Shown here in pieces: positions 6,319-8,113 of a stretch of 8,113 nucleotides of DNA. Every line of letters starts with the position of its first letter. Within the stretch, counting starts at the first letter, position 1. The position numbers and the translations under genes were made by a program. Source of the stretch: JAVXAG01 sp036660615 (lineage in GTDB: Bacteria; Bacillota; Clostridia; Peptostreptococcales; Anaerovoracaceae); the NCBI GenBank assembly GCA_036660615.1, contig JAVXAG010000085.1:1-8113 (forward strand). Reading direction: 5' to 3'. Below the pieces are notes generated by a model that was not told where the DNA came from, did no database searches, and saw only the letters and a program-made list of their open reading frames with translations.

Positions 6319-6470
6319 TGAATTTTTCATTATTTATAGCAGTTAACAGCGCTAAAAATAGTGGCCATTGTGATTGCAACAGTTGGCAAAGGCGCTACGT
6401 TTGTGACGGACTTTTGGGTCGCTTGAGTCAGCCAAGAAGTGATTTCAGTTGATGGTGTGAATTTTTCATT
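6319..6470. repeat. 13-bp direct repeats flanking a GC-richer 126-bp block
   Basis: TGAATTTTTCATT occurs at 6319-6331 and again at 6458-6470. The 126 bases between are compositionally different: by hand count 44 of the 90 bases from 6361 to 6450 are G or C, clearly above the surrounding AT-rich sequence. A plus-strand frame reading KIVAIVIATVGKGATFVTDF and a minus-strand frame ending in VNCYK are both open across much of it, without starts or ribosome binding sites. It may be a small insertion or a gene remnant. Confidence 0.45.
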
Positions 6471-6486
6471 TTTTCCTACTCGTTTT

Positions 6487-6516
6487 TTGACTTTTGTGGT
6501 ATACTCATAGTATTAT
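6487..6516 (+). promoter_or_regulatory. Promoter of the TSCPD-CDF operon
   Basis: TTGACT (6487-6492) and TATTAT (6511-6516) are separated by 18 nt, giving a start near 6523 and a leader of about 35 nt. An alternative extended -10, TGGTATACT (6497-6505), overlaps the spacer and may be used instead. No terminator lies between here and the gene. Confidence 0.6.
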
Positions 6517-6557
6517 TCTTTTAAAGAAATATATTACAAATAGAGGAGGAGTTATCT

Positions 6558-6815
6558 ATGCATTATAGGTACAAAACTAAAAAAACATGCTCATCATATA
6601 TTGATTTAGAAATAGAGGGCAACGTACTAAAAAAAGTATTGTTTACTGGAGGCTGTAGTGGTAACCTAAAGGCTATTGCTATTCTAGTCGAAGGAATGAC
6701 ATATGAACAAATAAAGGCAAAATTAAAAGGAACTACTTGTGGATTTAAAACCACTTCTTGTCCTGACCAATTGGTTATCGCCATGGAAGAAGCTATGGCT
6801 GCTCAAGAAGGTTAA
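6558..6815 (+). CDS. TSCPD domain protein (TIGR03905-like)
   Basis: A complete 85-residue protein matching the small stand-alone TSCPD family, named after its C-terminal motif. Here it reads TTSCPDQL (65-72). Four cysteines (Cys11, Cys33, Cys61, Cys68) and the GGCSGNLKAI loop (31-40) are family features. The domain is also found at the C-terminus of coenzyme-B12-dependent ribonucleotide reductases, where a metal-binding role has been suggested; the role of the free-standing form is unknown. The start has a strong GAGGAGGAG 6 nt upstream. Only 37 nt separate it from the downstream cation transporter with no terminator, so the two are probably co-transcribed. This suggests, but does not prove, a link to metal handling. 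Confidence 0.9.
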   Translation: MHYRYKTKKTCSSYIDLEIEGNVLKKVLFTGGCSGNLKAIAILVEGMTYEQIKAKLKGTTCGFKTTSCPDQLVIAMEEAMAAQEG

Positions 6816-6852
6816 TAAGATACAAAGTAGAAGATTGAGGGTATAGATTAGT

Positions 6853-8034
6853 ATGAATGAATTCTTATGTAAAAAGTTTATTAAAGATTTTCAAAACACA
6901 AAAGATCCTATTGTTAGGGAGAATTACGGCAAATTCGCTGGTATTATGGGGATAATCTCTAACGTCTTTCTTTGTGTGTCCAAAATCGTAATTGGCGTCC
7001 TTGTTAACAGTATTGCAATTATTGCAGACGGTATTAATAACTTGGCAGACGCTTCATCGTCCATTATTACTTTGGTCGGTTTCAAGCTTTCTGCAATGCC
7101 AGAAGATGAGGAGCACCCCTATGGTCATGCAAGAATTGAATATATTACTGGAATTATTGTATCTATTATGATAATTGTAGTTGGCGTTGAACTGCTAAAG
7201 ACCTCTGTGGGAAAAGTACTGCATCCAACCGAATTGGTTTTTAGCTGGGTAGTAGTTGGTGTTTTGATTTTTGCTATTGGCGTAAAAATATGGCAATCAA
7301 AGTTTTATATTCATTTAGGGAAAAAAATCAATTCAATAACTCTTACAGCTACTGGTACTGATAGCCGAAACGACGTAATTGCCACTGCTGTTGTAGTAAT
7401 CAGTTTGCTAATTGGTAAATTTGCTGATTTGCAAATCGACGGATATATGGGTTGCTTTGTAGCTTTATTCATCATTTGGTCAGGTGTTCAACTAGTTCGT
7501 GAAACTATGAGTCCTCTACTTGGTGAGGCTCCCGATCCAGAACTGGTAAATCAAATCAGTGATATGGCAATGTCTTTTGACGGTGTCCTTGGAATTCACG
7601 ATTTGGTAGTTCATAATTATGGCCCAGGCAAAACATTTGCTTCTATTCACATTGAAGTAGATGCTGACGGTGACCTTTTGACTACTCACGATACCATCGA
7701 CAACATCGAAAGAAAAATCACCAACCAACTAAAAGTAATTATAACTGCCCACCTTGATCCACTAAAACTTAATGACCCGATTAGAGAAAATCTTCTTAAA
7801 GTTGTTACTGAAACTGTTGAAAATATTGATGGTGTCTACGGGGTTCACGATTTGAGAGTGGTCCCAGGGCCTACTCACACAAATGTCATATTTGATGTTT
7901 TGATTGACTCTAGTTGCCCAATCACACAAAAAGAAGTGTGCCATCTGATTCAAAAAGCTATACGCAAGGAAGAACCAACTTTCTACGTAGTAATCAACTT
8001 TGACAAATCCTACATAAAAAAACAACCCAAATAG
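6853..8034 (+). CDS. Cation diffusion facilitator transporter, probable Mn2+/Fe2+ exporter, with two C-terminal dimer domains
   Basis: A 393-residue inner-membrane antiporter of the CDF family, exporting a divalent metal in exchange for protons. Six membrane segments fill about 28-215. The transport-site motif in TM2 is ADGINNLAD, with Asn62 and Asp66 (N-x-x-x-D); in TM5 it is DSRND, with Asp170 and Asp174 (D-x-x-x-D). From memory this ND-DD pattern is that of MntE-type manganese exporters, while zinc CDFs usually have His-Asp pairs. The cytoplasmic loop DEEHPYGHARIEY (85-97) is a family signature. The C-terminus carries two similar cytoplasmic domains in tandem (about 225-303 and 308-388): FDGVLGIHDL (242-251) matches IDGVYGVHDL (325-334). 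Most CDFs have one, but roughly 390-residue two-copy forms are common in Clostridia. The start codon has GAGGG 11 nt upstream, a rather long spacing. Metal choice is inferred. Confidence 0.93.
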   Translation: MNEFLCKKFIKDFQNTKDPIVRENYGKFAGIMGIISNVFLCVSKIVIGVLVNSIAIIADGINNLADASSSIITLVGFKLSAMPEDEEHPYGHARIEYITGIIVSIMIIVVGVELLKTSVGKVLHPTELVFSWVVVGVLIFAIGVKIWQSKFYIHLGKKINSITLTATGTDSRNDVIATAVVVISLLIGKFADLQIDGYMGCFVALFIIWSGVQLVRETMSPLLGEAPDPELVNQISDMAMSFDGVLGIHDLVVHNYGPGKTFASIHIEVDADGDLLTTHDTIDNIERKITNQLKVIITAHLDPLKLNDPIRENLLKVVTETVENIDGVYGVHDLRVVPGPTHTNVIFDVLIDSSCPITQKEVCHLIQKAIRKEEPTFYVVINFDKSYIKKQPK

Positions 8035-8053
8035 CACATAAAATATAAGGCAT

Positions 8054-8100
8054 AAAGCAGCCACTGGGCACTCAAGTGTATCCTATTGACTGCTTTTTTT
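8054..8100 (+). terminator. Intrinsic terminator of the TSCPD-CDF operon
   Basis: AAAGCAG (8054-8060) pairs with CTGCTTT (8090-8096), and a smaller CACT/AGTG stem can form inside the 29-nt interior. Seven T residues (8094-8100) follow. It lies 20 nt past the CDF stop codon. Confidence 0.75.
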
Positions 8101-8113
8101 ATGTGGGTAAAAG

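Noticed and set aside
6318..6452. ATG-started 44-codon plus-strand frame (MNFSLFIAVNS...) in the GC-richer block
   Set aside because: There is no ribosome binding site, the ATG overlaps the -35 box of the minus promoter, and two other frames in the same block are equally open.
6523..6557. Metal riboswitch in front of the TSCPD-CDF operon
   Set aside because: With the promoter at 6487-6516 the leader is only about 35 nt, too short for such an aptamer.

Overview
The window looks like chromosomal DNA of a low-GC Firmicute, most likely a Clostridia-type gut or anaerobic bacterium. This rests on AT-rich composition, strong AGGAGG-type ribosome binding sites, compact intrinsic terminators with T tracts, and protein families typical of that group: a receptor-like Ser/Thr kinase paired with an HTH regulator, a TIGR03905-type TSCPD protein, a CNNM/CorC 'hemolysin', and a two-tailed CDF transporter. 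No tRNA, rRNA, CRISPR array, transposase or integrase gene is visible.

Layout. Positions 1-2093 hold a divergent pair: an HTH regulator (61-486, minus) and a membrane-anchored Ser/Thr kinase-like protein (550-2028, plus). They share a short intergenic control region and each ends in a terminator. Positions 2094-3856 hold an intergenic stretch with a stem-loop in front of a strong ribosome binding site, then a secreted protein of Ig-like (MBG-like) and fibronectin type III domains (2352-3779), closed by a 16-bp bidirectional terminator. Positions 3859-6237 hold two minus-strand genes: a TIM-barrel protein of unknown function (5509-6237) and, downstream of it, a CNNM/CorC-family membrane protein with CBS domains (3859-5199). 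Between them lies a good promoter, then about 90 nt of leader and a long terminator-like hairpin, all before the CorC gene. Positions 6238-8113 hold divergent promoters around an unexplained GC-richer block, then a small TSCPD protein (6558-6815) and a cation diffusion facilitator (6853-8034) that look co-transcribed and end in a terminator.

How the genes may work together. The left half looks like a surface-signalling module: a kinase-like receptor with an unrecognised extracellular domain, its probable regulator, and a neighbouring secreted adhesin-like protein. The kinase domain has lost residues normally needed for catalysis, so it may be a pseudokinase. The right half is about metal ions. 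The CDF carries an N-x-x-x-D / D-x-x-x-D transport site suggestive of Mn2+ or Fe2+ export, the TSCPD protein has four cysteines, and the CNNM/CorC protein belongs to a Mg2+/Co2+-linked family. These functional links are inferences.

Most worth a second look: the attenuator-like leader before the CorC gene (5300-5432), the 126-bp GC-richer block flanked by 13-bp direct repeats (6319-6470), and the degenerate kinase with its unfamiliar ectodomain. I found no convincing complete new system.
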